Below, piece by piece: positions 15,885 to 24,437 of a stretch of 38,139 bases of DNA. Both the position numbers and the translations under genes were made by a program. Position 1 is the first letter of the stretch, and every line of letters starts with the position of its first letter. The notes below the pieces were generated by a model. The model ran no database searches. It was not told the origin of the DNA and saw only the letters and a list, made by a program, of their open reading frames with translations. The stretch comes from JAOABV01 sp039801465 (GTDB lineage Bacteria > Hydrothermota > Tepidihabitantia > Tepidihabitantales > CAIPLT01), in contig JBDRUT010000018.1 of the NCBI GenBank assembly GCA_039801465.1, positions 1 through 38,139 of the forward strand, in the 5' to 3' direction.

Positions 15885-16559
15885 CTATTGAATTGAGTTA
15901 TTATCTGCAAGAATCTTACCGTCTTGTAATTTTACTACCCGCTTATTGCTATTTTCTGCGAGTAAATAATCATGCGTTGCCATTATTACTGTTGTTCCCG
16001 AATAATTTATCTCTTTTAATAAACCTAAAATTTCCGCTGAGCCTTTATAATCAATATTACCGGTTGGTTCATCCGCTAATAAGATTTCTGGATTTTTGGC
16101 TAAAGCCCGAGCAATTGAAACTTTCTGTTGTTCACCACCAGATAATTGATAAGGATAAAAATCCTTACGATTTGTGAGTCCAACCTTAGATAAAGCCGAC
16201 ATAACGATTTCAGGAATTAAATAGGGTCGAATGCCGATTACTCTTAAAGCAAATTCAATATTTTCATAAACCGTTCTTTCGTTTAGCAGTTTGAAATCCT
16301 GAAAGATAATACCAATTTTGCGTCGCAATTGAGTAATTATCTTATCCGAACAATTTTTGTTTAAACTATAACCAGAAACAGTTAAGTCTCCGGCATCAGG
16401 AAATTCTGCACAATAGATTAGTTTAAGTAATGTTGTTTTTCCTGCACCAGTGGGACCGGTAAGAAATACAAATTCACCTTTATTAATCTTAAGATTTATA
16501 TCATAGAGCGCGGTCCATGAATTATGATAAATCTTAGAAACATGTTCAAAAAGAATCAT
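15885..16559 (-). CDS. ftsE: Cell division ATP-binding protein FtsE
   Basis: A 224-residue ABC ATPase. Walker A GPTGAGKT is at 35-42, the Q-loop FQDF at about 87-90, signature LSGGEQQ at 139-145 and Walker B ILLADEP at 159-165, followed by GNID; the switch His is in MATHD. Size and the neighbouring ftsX identify FtsE over other MacB-like ATPases. It heads a five-gene operon. A consensus promoter ends 8 nt before the ATG, so the message is probably leaderless. Confidence 0.92.
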   Translation of the reverse strand: MILFEHVSKIYHNSWTALYDINLKINKGEFVFLTGPTGAGKTTLLKLIYCAEFPDAGDLTVSGYSLNKNCSDKIITQLRRKIGIIFQDFKLLNERTVYENIEFALRVIGIRPYLIPEIVMSALSKVGLTNRKDFYPYQLSGGEQQKVSIARALAKNPEILLADEPTGNIDYKGSAEILGLLKEINYSGTTVIMATHDYLLAENSNKRVVKLQDGKILADNNSIQ

Positions 16560-16567
16560 CGTTAATC

Positions 16568-16595
16568 ATTATAAGGCAAGATAAAAGGATGTCAA
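16568..16595 (-). promoter_or_regulatory. Promoter of the ftsE operon, probably leaderless
   Basis: On the minus strand: TTGACA (16590-16595), 16-bp spacer, TATAAT (16568-16573), then 8 nt to the ftsE ATG. A start 7 nt beyond the -10 box falls at or next to the A of ATG. Confidence 0.75.
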
Positions 16596-16689
16596 GACAC
16601 ACAGACAAAGTGTGCAATTTTTAACAAATATAACAAATGATAAAAGCAAAAAGTATTTACACAAAAACTTGACACTACCTCTCTCACCA

Positions 16690-16718
16690 TTGACAGAAAA
16701 TGAACATTTTATTAAAAT
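16690..16718 (+). promoter_or_regulatory. Promoter upstream of the first BNR pseudogene
   Basis: TTGACA (16690-16695), 17-bp spacer, TAAAAT (16713-16718). A second TTGACA at 16669 has no matching -10. The predicted leader is about 210 nt and holds a perfect 8-bp hairpin at 16895-16915. Apart from these two promoters and this hairpin, the gap 16560-16934 shows nothing further. Confidence 0.55.
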
Positions 16719-16934
16719 CATAATATGACGTATTTAATTAGAGTTGGGTTTTTTATCTTGTCCCTGTTTCCCAATGAATATTATTTTCAATATAATCGGT
16801 TTTTGTTGAATCCAAGTGGAAAAACAAATGCTTCTTGATAATCACTCATGTTTTTAAGTGAACCTGGCTGGCAAAATTAAGAAATAAGAAATCTGTATTT
16901 TCATTAAGAAAATACAAGAAAAGAGAAACCCAAA

Positions 16935-18561
16935 ATGATTATAAAGAGATTACCAACAATTTATATAGGTATCCATATATTAGGATTTTCTTTATTAGTT
17001 GCAAACTGACGACCTAAAATATTGATCGAAAATCAACAGCATAAGATAGGCCGTTTGGTTCAATCTATTGCGGTAAGTAACAATATACTGCATGTTATGT
17101 CACATGGCGGTGCTATAAGCGAATGTGATTATCCCTTATATCTGCGTTCTGGTGATGGCGTAATCACATGGACTTCGCATCAGATGGATTGGTGGTTAAC
17201 CCCACCTTTACATAGTCAATCTGCCTTAGTTGCTTCTGGTAATAAGATAATCGCTTTATTTGCTCCATCGAGGGGAATTGAGCGAGTTGTCTCAAATAAT
17301 GCCGGTCTTAGTTGGAGTAGCACTGCTTATTTCTTCGGCGAGGAGAGTCTCCAACCATACTTAAAGCACCTGATGGATTCTATGCATTTTGGCATGACCG
17401 AATTCAACTATCACCTGAAATTGATGAGATATTTTTTAAGAAATCAGATAATGGCGATGATTGGTGGTCATATTCTCCAATGCCTGGCAGACCAGATGGT
17501 GCGCAAAGAATCACTTGGACAAATGGTTTGTCAAGATACCCTGATGTAGCAAAAACATAATCATTCAAGGTGGCGAGGAATGTCAAATTTTACATCTTGT
17601 ATGGTCAAAATTAGACTATGCATATCATGATTACGACATTTATTATAATGTTTCTTTATATGGCAGAGAATGGCTATACGGTACTAATGGCCAGAGGATA
17701 ACAAATACATATGCTAAGCCTTCTTTATATCCCGCAGTGGCAGCATATTCGTGGCTACCTTCAGTCCATTGCGTTTGGCAGGAAGGAGAAGGCGATTCTT
17801 CACAAATTTGGTATTCTCGTTCACCGGATAATGGAAGGACCTGGGCGGAACCAATATTTTTGGCAATGGGCGAACATCCGGATATTGCAGTTGACCAGCA
17901 GGGTGTTCATATCGTATTATCAAGCCACTGGCTTTATCGAGAGGGTGAGATGCCACAATTTATTGAATCTTAAATATATTATATTAACTCACCGGACTTT
18001 GGAATTACTTGGAGACCTGTTACCCGGCTTACAAATGCAATTTACAATTCTGAATATCCTAAAATCGTTGCTGATTTGCAAGGAAGACATGTTATATTTG
18101 AGGACTGGCGAATATCTGTTCCAGATGCATACTCGCAAGTATGGTATAAACAAGACGATATTATAGTACCATCTATACCTTATGGTTTTAAAATGGAATA
18201 TGTTGAAGACCCTAATCAGAATGAACCAAGATGGACATTGGCGTTCACTTGGGACCCTGATGCAGGTGATATTAATGGTCGTCAGAATCCATTTAATCTT
18301 GAGGTAAAACCGAGTATTTTCAAAAAAACCTCATCAATTTCATTTACTTTACTATCGCAGACAAATGTTTCATTAAAGATTTATAACAGTTCAGGAAGAT
18401 TAGTAAAGACTTTACATAATGGACCAAATCTAACAGGAATTCAGAAGTTCGTTTGGGATGGCAAAGGCGATAATGGTAGAAAAATTCCATATGGTATCTA
18501 TATTGTTAATTTTACAGCAGCGAATATCATAACCAATAAGCAGATTTTATTGATACGATAA
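16935..18561 (+). pseudogene. Decayed secreted BNR/sialidase-like protein with sorting domain, copy 1
   Basis: The reading frame can be followed across four lesions. ATG at 16935 opens a signal peptide (MIIKRLPTIYIGIHILGFSL), stopped by TGA at 17007. It continues in frame (RLVQSIAVSNNILHVMSHGG) to about 17340, where a missing base moves it to another frame (APDGFYAFWHDRIQLSPEID). A second missing base in the A5 run at 17551-17555 moves it again (KNIIIQGGEECQILHLVW). TAA at 17971 interrupts it, and it resumes (IYYINSPDFGITW). The body has Asp-box/BNR-like repeats (SPDNGRTW, SPDFGITW) and ends in a FlgD-Ig-type sorting domain (SSGRLVKTL, YGIYIVNF). Intact it would be about 540 residues. Two nonsense changes make real decay more likely than sequencing error. 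Confidence 0.8.
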
Positions 18562-18573
18562 TAATAAAACTCA

Positions 18574-18598
18574 AGAGAAGGGTTCAATTCCCTTCTCT
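18574..18598. terminator. Perfect hairpin between the two BNR pseudogenes
   Basis: AGAGAAGGG (18574-18582) pairs with CCCTTCTCT (18590-18598) over a 7-nt loop. It lies just past the first pseudogene's stop and 10 nt before the second one's ATG. It is followed by A residues, not T, on the plus strand, so termination there is doubtful; it could instead hide the start of the next gene. Confidence 0.5.
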
Positions 18599-18608
18599 AA
18601 AAACATCT

Positions 18609-20085
18609 ATGTCAATAATCTTAATAGCTCTTTTATTTACATATCCAGATTACGCACGGGTAATAGGAAGAATGTATTATGCCGGAGGCATCGGTGAGCA
18701 TTGGGGAAGTAGAATTATTGTAAGAGATAGTCTTCAAAGACTGCATTTCGTCTACTCAAAAAAAGTTGGTCTGCCTTATGCAGATTCATCAGAAATCTAT
18801 TATCGGTATTCTATCGATAATGGAATCACATGGTCAACAGAAGAGAACATCAGTCAAACTGGACGCGCAACATCGACTGAGCCAAGTTTAGTAATAGATA
18901 AAAAGGTCGTCTTCATTGTTTTTGGAAACAATATGTTCCTGATGGTGTAGGTGTTTATGAAATCTTTCATTGTAAAAAAGACTCCTCAGGTTGGACTACT
19001 CCTACTCGATTGACATATCAGAACACTACTACAAATACCACAAATCATTCTTCCGTAGCGGTGGATTCACAAAATAACTTACGCTTGGTTTGGACTGCAC
19101 CACCTGATAACTTTCAACATCCAGAAATATGGTATAGTATTCTTTCAGACACTGGTTTCACACTACCGTTCAATGTTACTAATTCTCCAACCGCTACAGG
19201 CGGTCCAAATTTAGTAATTGATTCATTGGATTGGTTACACTTATCCTACACGAATATGTTGGTGCTTTATACCAGCCATATTATAAGAAGTACGATAATA
19301 TTACTTGGACACCTCCATATCATTTAAGTTGGCACCTCGGCGGAGAGGGTGCCGGGATTATAATTGTCGACACCAAGAACCGTATTCATTGTCTATTATC
19401 TCAAATTTTGCCAGGACAAAACCAAGCCGATATCTTTTATCTATATTACACTGATACCGCTGGTTGGAGTTACCCTGTTAACATATCAGAAACGCCTACA
19501 TCGTCCTGGAAGCTTAATGTCGCTTGTGACTCAGCAGACAATCTTTATGTTGTATGGCAGGAAAGATTACCTGGATATACCGATGATATTTACTATCGGA
19601 CATTCAATGGAGTTGAATGGTCACCAATTATAAATTTAACCAATGACCCGAATTTGTCTGGCATTCCAAAATTAGGACATCCAGTAACGCAAAACGGTGT
19701 TGATTTAGTTTGGTCACATGAGGTTAGTTTTAATCCACAAGTCTATAATGTGATGTATATGAGACTGCAACCAATTGCTTCTGCAGTAGAAATAAAAGAA
19801 CCAGAAATACCTAAACCAAGCAGACCAATACCAAAACTATTTATCTTTCCTAACCCATGTAAGACAAAGACCACAATATCAATTAATTTATCAAGTGCCC
19901 AAAAAGTAATCTTAAAACTCTACGACAATACCGTAAAGTTAATCAAACTTTTGTGCAAGGATGCGAAACAACCAGGTAATTATAACTTGACTATAAACAC
20001 TAAAGATCTATCATCTGGTGTCTATTTTCTTTCATTAGAAACCGAAGATAAGATGATAATTGAAAGATTAGTGGTTGTGAAATAA
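18609..20085 (+). pseudogene. Decayed secreted BNR-like protein with type IX-type sorting domain, copy 2
   Basis: A paralogue of the preceding gene, split over three frames. Frame one (from ATG 18609) runs through SIDNGITWSTEENISQTG to the A5 run at 18900-18904; adding one A continues it as DKKGRLHCFWKQ in frame two. Frame two runs through TRLTYQN and VAVDSQNNLRLVW to about 19250 (SLDWLHLSY), where one more missing base leads to frame three (EYVGALYQPYYKKYDNITW). That ends in a sorting domain of the type IX class: FIFPNPCKTKTT, LKLYDN, LSSGVYFLSLE, and basic RLVVVK. No nonsense codon is seen, so the two single-base losses could be sequencing errors, but the company of a clearly decayed neighbour favours a pseudogene. 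No Shine-Dalgarno sequence is visible. Intact length is about 490 residues. Confidence 0.75.
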
Positions 20086-20203
20086 AGATTTTTTCTTATA
20101 GACAATATTATATTAAAAAATATGATAAGATAACGAGAAGAATAAAATGAGATTTTAAAAAGTGACCGATAGAAAATTGTGGTAGACAAAAAGCAACACC
20201 CTA

Positions 20204-20344
20204 TGTCACCCTGAACTTGATTCAGGATAAGGTTTAGCATGACAGAAGAAGACAGAAATTCACTTTTGCTGAGTTCTATGACTTTCCCATTTGTCACTCT
20301 GAATTTATTTCAGGGTCTCTTGAGATGCTGAAGTTCAGCATGAC
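20204..20344. repeat. Two copies of a dispersed TGTCA-type palindromic repeat
   Basis: Copy one at 20204-20244 and copy two at about 20292-20344. Both open with TGTCA-C-C/T-CTGAA, contain an internal CTGAA...TTCAG palindrome and close with GCATGAC, so each can fold on itself; both are followed by GGAAGAAGACAG or AGAAGAAGACAG. The type resembles the TGTCA-CCTGA intergenic palindromes scattered in many bacterial genomes. Confidence 0.7.
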
Positions 20345-20661
20345 GGAAGAAGACAGCAGCATTACAGAAAAAGACAGAAATTGACTTTCGCATAGTTCTC
20401 CCAAATAAATATAAGACCAAAAATTAACTACCAAAAATAAAAAATCGAAATATTAAGATAGAAATATATACCCTAAACATAATTTAAGTTTGAAGAGATA
20501 TCTGGATGTAAGATTTCAAGTAAATTACCGGTTTGAGTTTCTGATGCACCATCTCAAAAGTAATCTAATAAATAAAGAATGATATATCTTAAAAAGAGTT
20601 TTCAAACTATTTGTCTTTTAAAGATTTAGAAAGAGACTTCAAGAGATTATATTAGAAGGTT

Positions 20662-20760
20662 TGGGCTAACTGATAGGCGACCTTGTATGCGGTATATCAG
20701 GTAACCAACCGCTTTCATTAGTCTGGGAATTGGTTAGCCCAGGGCTAGCCCCACCCTAGC
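20662..20760. repeat. GC-rich foldable element, copy 2
   Basis: TGGGCTAAC (20662-20670) pairs perfectly with GTTAGCCCA (20733-20741); the 3' side continues with tandem GGCTAGCCCC and CCTAGCCCC. The stretch TGGTTAGCCCAGGGCTAGCCCC aligns with TGGCTTGCCCAGTGGCTTGCCCC of the element at 5144-5240. Non-coding; role unknown. Confidence 0.55.
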
Positions 20761-20937
20761 CCCTGTCATTTTTGTAATCATTATTGCTGGTAAGTATAAT
20801 TTTCGTTGGCAAAAATAATATTAAACAAATCAATAAGTTGAACAAATCCAGCCATAAACTTTGGTTAAGACAGCATTTATACTTTGTAAGTCTCTTTTGA
20901 TTAGCAATTATAAAATTCAGGGATAATTTTTCTGGTC

Positions 20938-21819
20938 TTAATAATTTCGTAGACCTAATTTTCGAGCATATTCAATTACTTCTTGGTATTCTCTAGCATA
21001 AATTCGTCTTGCCAATTCTGGATATTTTTCTACTTTATAACAAGGTCGGTATTGGTCCATTATATTCACATAAGTATTAAGAGAAATTTCTTCAGCAATA
21101 AACTTTAAGACCTTAAATGACTCCGCAAGCCGGTTTGGTAATACAAGATGTCTAACAAGTAATCCTCTTTGAGCAATTCCTTTTTCATTTACAATTAAAT
21201 CACCAACTTGACGATGCATCTCTTTTAATACTGCTTTATTTATTTCAAAGTAATTCGGTGCATTTGAATACTTCTCCCCCATTTCATTTGAACCATATTT
21301 AGCATCCGGCATATAAATATCAATTACACCTTCAAGTAGTTTCAAAGTCTCAACAGAATCATAACCACCAGAGTTATAAACAATTGGCAGATTTAGTCCT
21401 TTATCTTTAGCAATGCATAGTGCTTGCAAGAACTGCGGAACAATATGAGTTGGACTTACAAGATTGATATTATGGCAACCGATTTTCTGTAATTTTAGCA
21501 TGATTTCTGATAACTCATTAGCAGTAACAACTTGACCGTGACCCAATTGACTAATATCGTAATTCTGACAGAAAACACAATTGAGATTACAAAAAGCAAA
21601 AAATATTGTGCCTGAGCCATTAGTAGCAACTAATTCCGGTTCTTCACCAAAATGTGGACCAAAAGATGAGACGATTGCATCTTTGCCAACTTGACAATGA
21701 CCAAGTTCACCTTTTAATCGATTAACCCCACATCTTCTTGGACATATTGTGCAATGTTCTAAAAGATGCATCGCTTTTTGACTCAAAGTTTCTAAATCAG
21801 TTTTTAGATAGACCGGCAT
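20938..21819 (-). CDS. PflX-like (COG1313) radical SAM protein
   Basis: A 293-residue radical SAM protein related to pyruvate-formate-lyase activating enzymes. Cluster ligands are Cys77, Cys81 and Cys84 in CNLNCVFC. An N-terminal cysteine group (Cys23, Cys26, Cys30, Cys42: CTICPRRCGVNRLKGELGHC) is the family's second, auxiliary-like motif. Conserved downstream blocks include INLVSPTHIVPQ and YNSGGYDSVETLK. The target is not known; no glycyl radical enzyme is nearby. It follows the DinG-like gene by 45 nt and is probably in its operon. No Shine-Dalgarno is visible before the ATG. Confidence 0.85.
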   Translation of the reverse strand: MPVYLKTDLETLSQKAMHLLEHCTICPRRCGVNRLKGELGHCQVGKDAIVSSFGPHFGEEPELVATNGSGTIFFAFCNLNCVFCQNYDISQLGHGQVVTANELSEIMLKLQKIGCHNINLVSPTHIVPQFLQALCIAKDKGLNLPIVYNSGGYDSVETLKLLEGVIDIYMPDAKYGSNEMGEKYSNAPNYFEINKAVLKEMHRQVGDLIVNEKGIAQRGLLVRHLVLPNRLAESFKVLKFIAEEISLNTYVNIMDQYRPCYKVEKYPELARRIYAREYQEVIEYARKLGLRNY

Positions 21820-21864
21820 AATTTTTCAAATATTCACAATGCTCTAAGTGTCTGTTCAACAGAC

Positions 21865-23835
21865 TCATTCGTTTTCAAAAAAATCTTTAATATTTTCAAC
21901 TGAAAATGTTATTGGCAGATTTTTTGGTAAAGAGTTGAGAAATTGTTTGCCGTATTCTTTAGTAACAATTCTTTTATCTAAAACGCAAACAACTCCCCGA
22001 TCTTGTTTATTACGAATCAATCTACCAAACCCTTGCCGAAATCTTAAAACTGCATTGGGTAATTGATAATTAGTAAATGGTTCTAATTTATCTGCTCTCA
22101 TTTTTTCACAAATACCTTCTAATCTTGGGTCATCCGGTACATCAAATGGCAAGCGCACTATAATTAAACAACTCAGTGCTTCACCAGGGACATCAATACC
22201 TTGCCAAAATGATTGAGTCGCAAAAAGAACTGATGCAATATCATTTTTAAATTTTTCCAATAACTCAAAAGTTGCTGCTTGGCCCTGAATTAAAAACGGA
22301 AATTCGCTTTTATCAATCAATTGAAAAGTCTTTTCCAGAGCATTATAACTTGTAAAAAGCACTAATGCCCTGCCTTTGGTCATCTTTAAGATTTTATTAA
22401 TTACATCTGCACAATCAGTAAGAAATTTATCTTCATCTATTGGTAAAGAAAGATTAGTTGGTATAACCAGTAAAGCTTGCTTTTGATAATTAAATGGTGA
22501 GTCTAATTTTAGGGTTTTTGCCTTATCTAATCCGAGCCGACCTTTAACAAAACTAAAATCTTTACTCACAGTTAAGGTCGCTGAAGTCAAAATTACACTG
22601 GAGATTTTTTCTAAAACCCTCTGCCGAAATAATTCCGCAATGTCTATTAAAGCACTTGAAAGATAGATGTGAGGAATTTTTTTATTAGTTGAATTTGCGG
22701 TTTCAATCCAGTAAACAGAGTTTTTATCACCAACTTGAAGAAACTCATTTATAGCCATCCGATAAACTTCAAGTCTTTTAAGACAACTTTTTAATTCTAA
22801 TTCAATATCTTCGTCAATATCTTCTGATTGCATTTGCAATAGATTATTACCCAATGTTATAAGGATTTTGTCTAACTGATTTTCAATATCGATTGGTTGC
22901 TTAATTCTTATCTTCGTTTCTGATTGAGGAATTAAATTCAGAAGATATTGAAACATCGCATCAGTTGCCGAACGCGCCTCATCAACAATTCGACCAATTT
23001 CTCTTTTCTGAAAAGGTTGAATTTCTAAATGAGCAACAATCCCTGACTGATTTTTGGCATTATAGATTGTATTTAACATTCGTTGTATTCCTAAATTAGA
23101 AATCTCAATACCAAAAAAATGGGCGGCAACTTCTTCTAACCGGTGTGCCTCATCAAAAATAACCGCATCAAATTTAGGTAAAATATAATAATTAGATTCA
23201 ACATTAGCAAAAAAGAGCGCATGATTTGTAATTAAAATATCTGCTTCCATCCATTCTTTTCTCGCTTGAAAATAATAACAATCATCATAAAATTGACATT
23301 TTTGAAATTTACAAATATCGGCGTCTCGGCTAATCTTTTCTTGAGTTCTACCTAAAACATCAGGATATTCTAAAATAATTCCTGAACCACCATTATTTAA
23401 CCATCTTTGTAATGCTTCTAATTCAGCATATTCATAAGGAGTATCAAATAGACCATGATTAAATGCACTATTCAGTCTTCTAAGGCAGACATAATTTTCT
23501 TGACCAAATACTACGGCAAAATTTGTTTCATCTAACTCAACTTTTTTAAGTAAAGGTATATCTTTTTTAATCAATTGATTTTGCAGAATTTTGGTATAAG
23601 TAGAAATCAGAACTTTTTTTCTATGAAGTTTTGTCCATAATGAAGCCGGCATAAGATATGCCAAACTTTTACCAACTCCGGTTCCGGCTTCAATCATTAA
23701 ATGATATTGCTGGTTTAAGGCTTGATATACCGCATTTGCCATTTCTCTCTGTTCAGTTCGTTCTTCGAAATTATCAAGTGTTTTCGCCAAAGGACCATTA
23801 CTTGAAAAAAACTCATTAATTAATTGTTCAGTCAT
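21865..23835 (-). CDS. DinG/XPD-like iron-sulfur DNA helicase
   Basis: About 656 residues from ATG 23835 (an in-frame TTG at 23853 would add six). An SF2 helicase of the DinG/XPD group that unwinds DNA with 5'-to-3' polarity and acts in repair. Walker A is EAGTGVGKS near residue 50-58, the DEAH box is IFDEAHRLEE, and motif VI is FRQGFGRLIRNKQDRG. Four cysteines suitable for the 4Fe-4S cluster lie between motifs I and II (VCLRR, then CKFQKC and DDC). No N-terminal exonuclease domain is present. The start abuts the upstream Minf_1886 gene, so the two are co-expressed. The stop is TGA, evidence for the standard code. Confidence 0.88.
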   Translation of the reverse strand: MTEQLINEFFSSNGPLAKTLDNFEERTEQREMANAVYQALNQQYHLMIEAGTGVGKSLAYLMPASLWTKLHRKKVLISTYTKILQNQLIKKDIPLLKKVELDETNFAVVFGQENYVCLRRLNSAFNHGLFDTPYEYAELEALQRWLNNGGSGIILEYPDVLGRTQEKISRDADICKFQKCQFYDDCYYFQARKEWMEADILITNHALFFANVESNYYILPKFDAVIFDEAHRLEEVAAHFFGIEISNLGIQRMLNTIYNAKNQSGIVAHLEIQPFQKREIGRIVDEARSATDAMFQYLLNLIPQSETKIRIKQPIDIENQLDKILITLGNNLLQMQSEDIDEDIELELKSCLKRLEVYRMAINEFLQVGDKNSVYWIETANSTNKKIPHIYLSSALIDIAELFRQRVLEKISSVILTSATLTVSKDFSFVKGRLGLDKAKTLKLDSPFNYQKQALLVIPTNLSLPIDEDKFLTDCADVINKILKMTKGRALVLFTSYNALEKTFQLIDKSEFPFLIQGQAATFELLEKFKNDIASVLFATQSFWQGIDVPGEALSCLIIVRLPFDVPDDPRLEGICEKMRADKLEPFTNYQLPNAVLRFRQGFGRLIRNKQDRGVVCVLDKRIVTKEYGKQFLNSLPKNLPITFSVENIKDFFENE

Positions 23836-23855
23836 CAATACGGAACAGTTCAACT

Positions 23856-24230
23856 TTATAATTTCTCTTCTTTTATCTTAGAAAATTGGTAATCTTGAAC
23901 AAAGACTTCGTTAAAATCAAACACATTATGAAAATCTTCTTTTTTATCTTCTTCAGTTTTACTTAAGATTCTTGCTTCAATAAGATTAAAGACAATTTCA
24001 CCAATATCATCAGTAGTTTTAATTCCCCAGGATTCAAGAACTGTTTTTGCCATAATGCCGAACTCATTTTGCGCTAAAACCTTGACACCTTCTAATAGTT
24101 CCAACGCTGTAACATGTTTGGGCTTTTTCGCAATTTGGCGAGCGAGCTTCAAGCTTGCTAAAACAAAACTATATGCGTGAATCTTATACCGATTATCCTT
24201 TCTTAAAATTTCATTTATATCGGATAACAT
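23856..24230 (-). CDS. Minf_1886 (TIGR04138) family protein
   Basis: A 124-residue cytoplasmic protein of the uncharacterised family described from planctomycetes, verrucomicrobia and other lineages. Family blocks seen: YKIHAYSFVLASL, KHVTALELLEGVKVLAQNEFG, VLESWGIKTTDDIGEIVFNL and KTEEDKKEDFHNVFDF. The function is unknown. It heads an operon with a DinG-like helicase and a PflX-like protein. A promoter lies 7 nt before the ATG, suggesting a leaderless message. Confidence 0.85.
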   Translation of the reverse strand: MLSDINEILRKDNRYKIHAYSFVLASLKLARQIAKKPKHVTALELLEGVKVLAQNEFGIMAKTVLESWGIKTTDDIGEIVFNLIEARILSKTEEDKKEDFHNVFDFNEVFVQDYQFSKIKEEKL

Positions 24231-24237
24231 CTTTAAT

Positions 24238-24266
24238 AAAATATCAGAAAACTATCACCAAGTCAA
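24238..24266 (-). promoter_or_regulatory. Promoter of the Minf_1886-dinG operon, probably leaderless
   Basis: On the minus strand: TTGACT (24261-24266), 17-bp spacer, TATTTT (24238-24243), 7 nt to ATG. Confidence 0.6.
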
Positions 24267-24329
24267 TAAATTGTTAATTTGTTTATTGTTAGTTAAGTTT
24301 AGGCGAATGGTATGTCGATTCAATAATCC

Positions 24330-24358
24330 TTGAATTTTTCAATATTATTATTTATACT
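24330..24358 (+). promoter_or_regulatory. Promoter of the acyl-CoA synthetase gene
   Basis: TTGAAT (24330-24335), 17-bp spacer, TATACT (24353-24358). The leader is about 73 nt. Confidence 0.65.
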
Positions 24359-24437
24359 ATTTACTTAATTATCTTGAAATTAGCAACTACGTTTTGATTA
24401 CAAAGTAAAGATAACAAATCTTAGAAAGGAAAAAACT

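Larger units (their letters stand above)
20086..20937. other. Intergenic region rich in repeats
   Basis: 852 bases without a gene. Contains a pair of TGTCA...TGACA palindromic repeats (20204-20344) and a GC-rich foldable element (20662-20760), both listed separately. The remainder is AT-rich and shows nothing I can name. Confidence 0.6.

Noticed and set aside
16935..17030. In-frame TGA after the signal peptide read as tryptophan (alternative code)
   Set aside because: TGA is the natural end of the DinG-like gene at 21865, and the same locus also has a TAA and two frameshifts, so decay is simpler.
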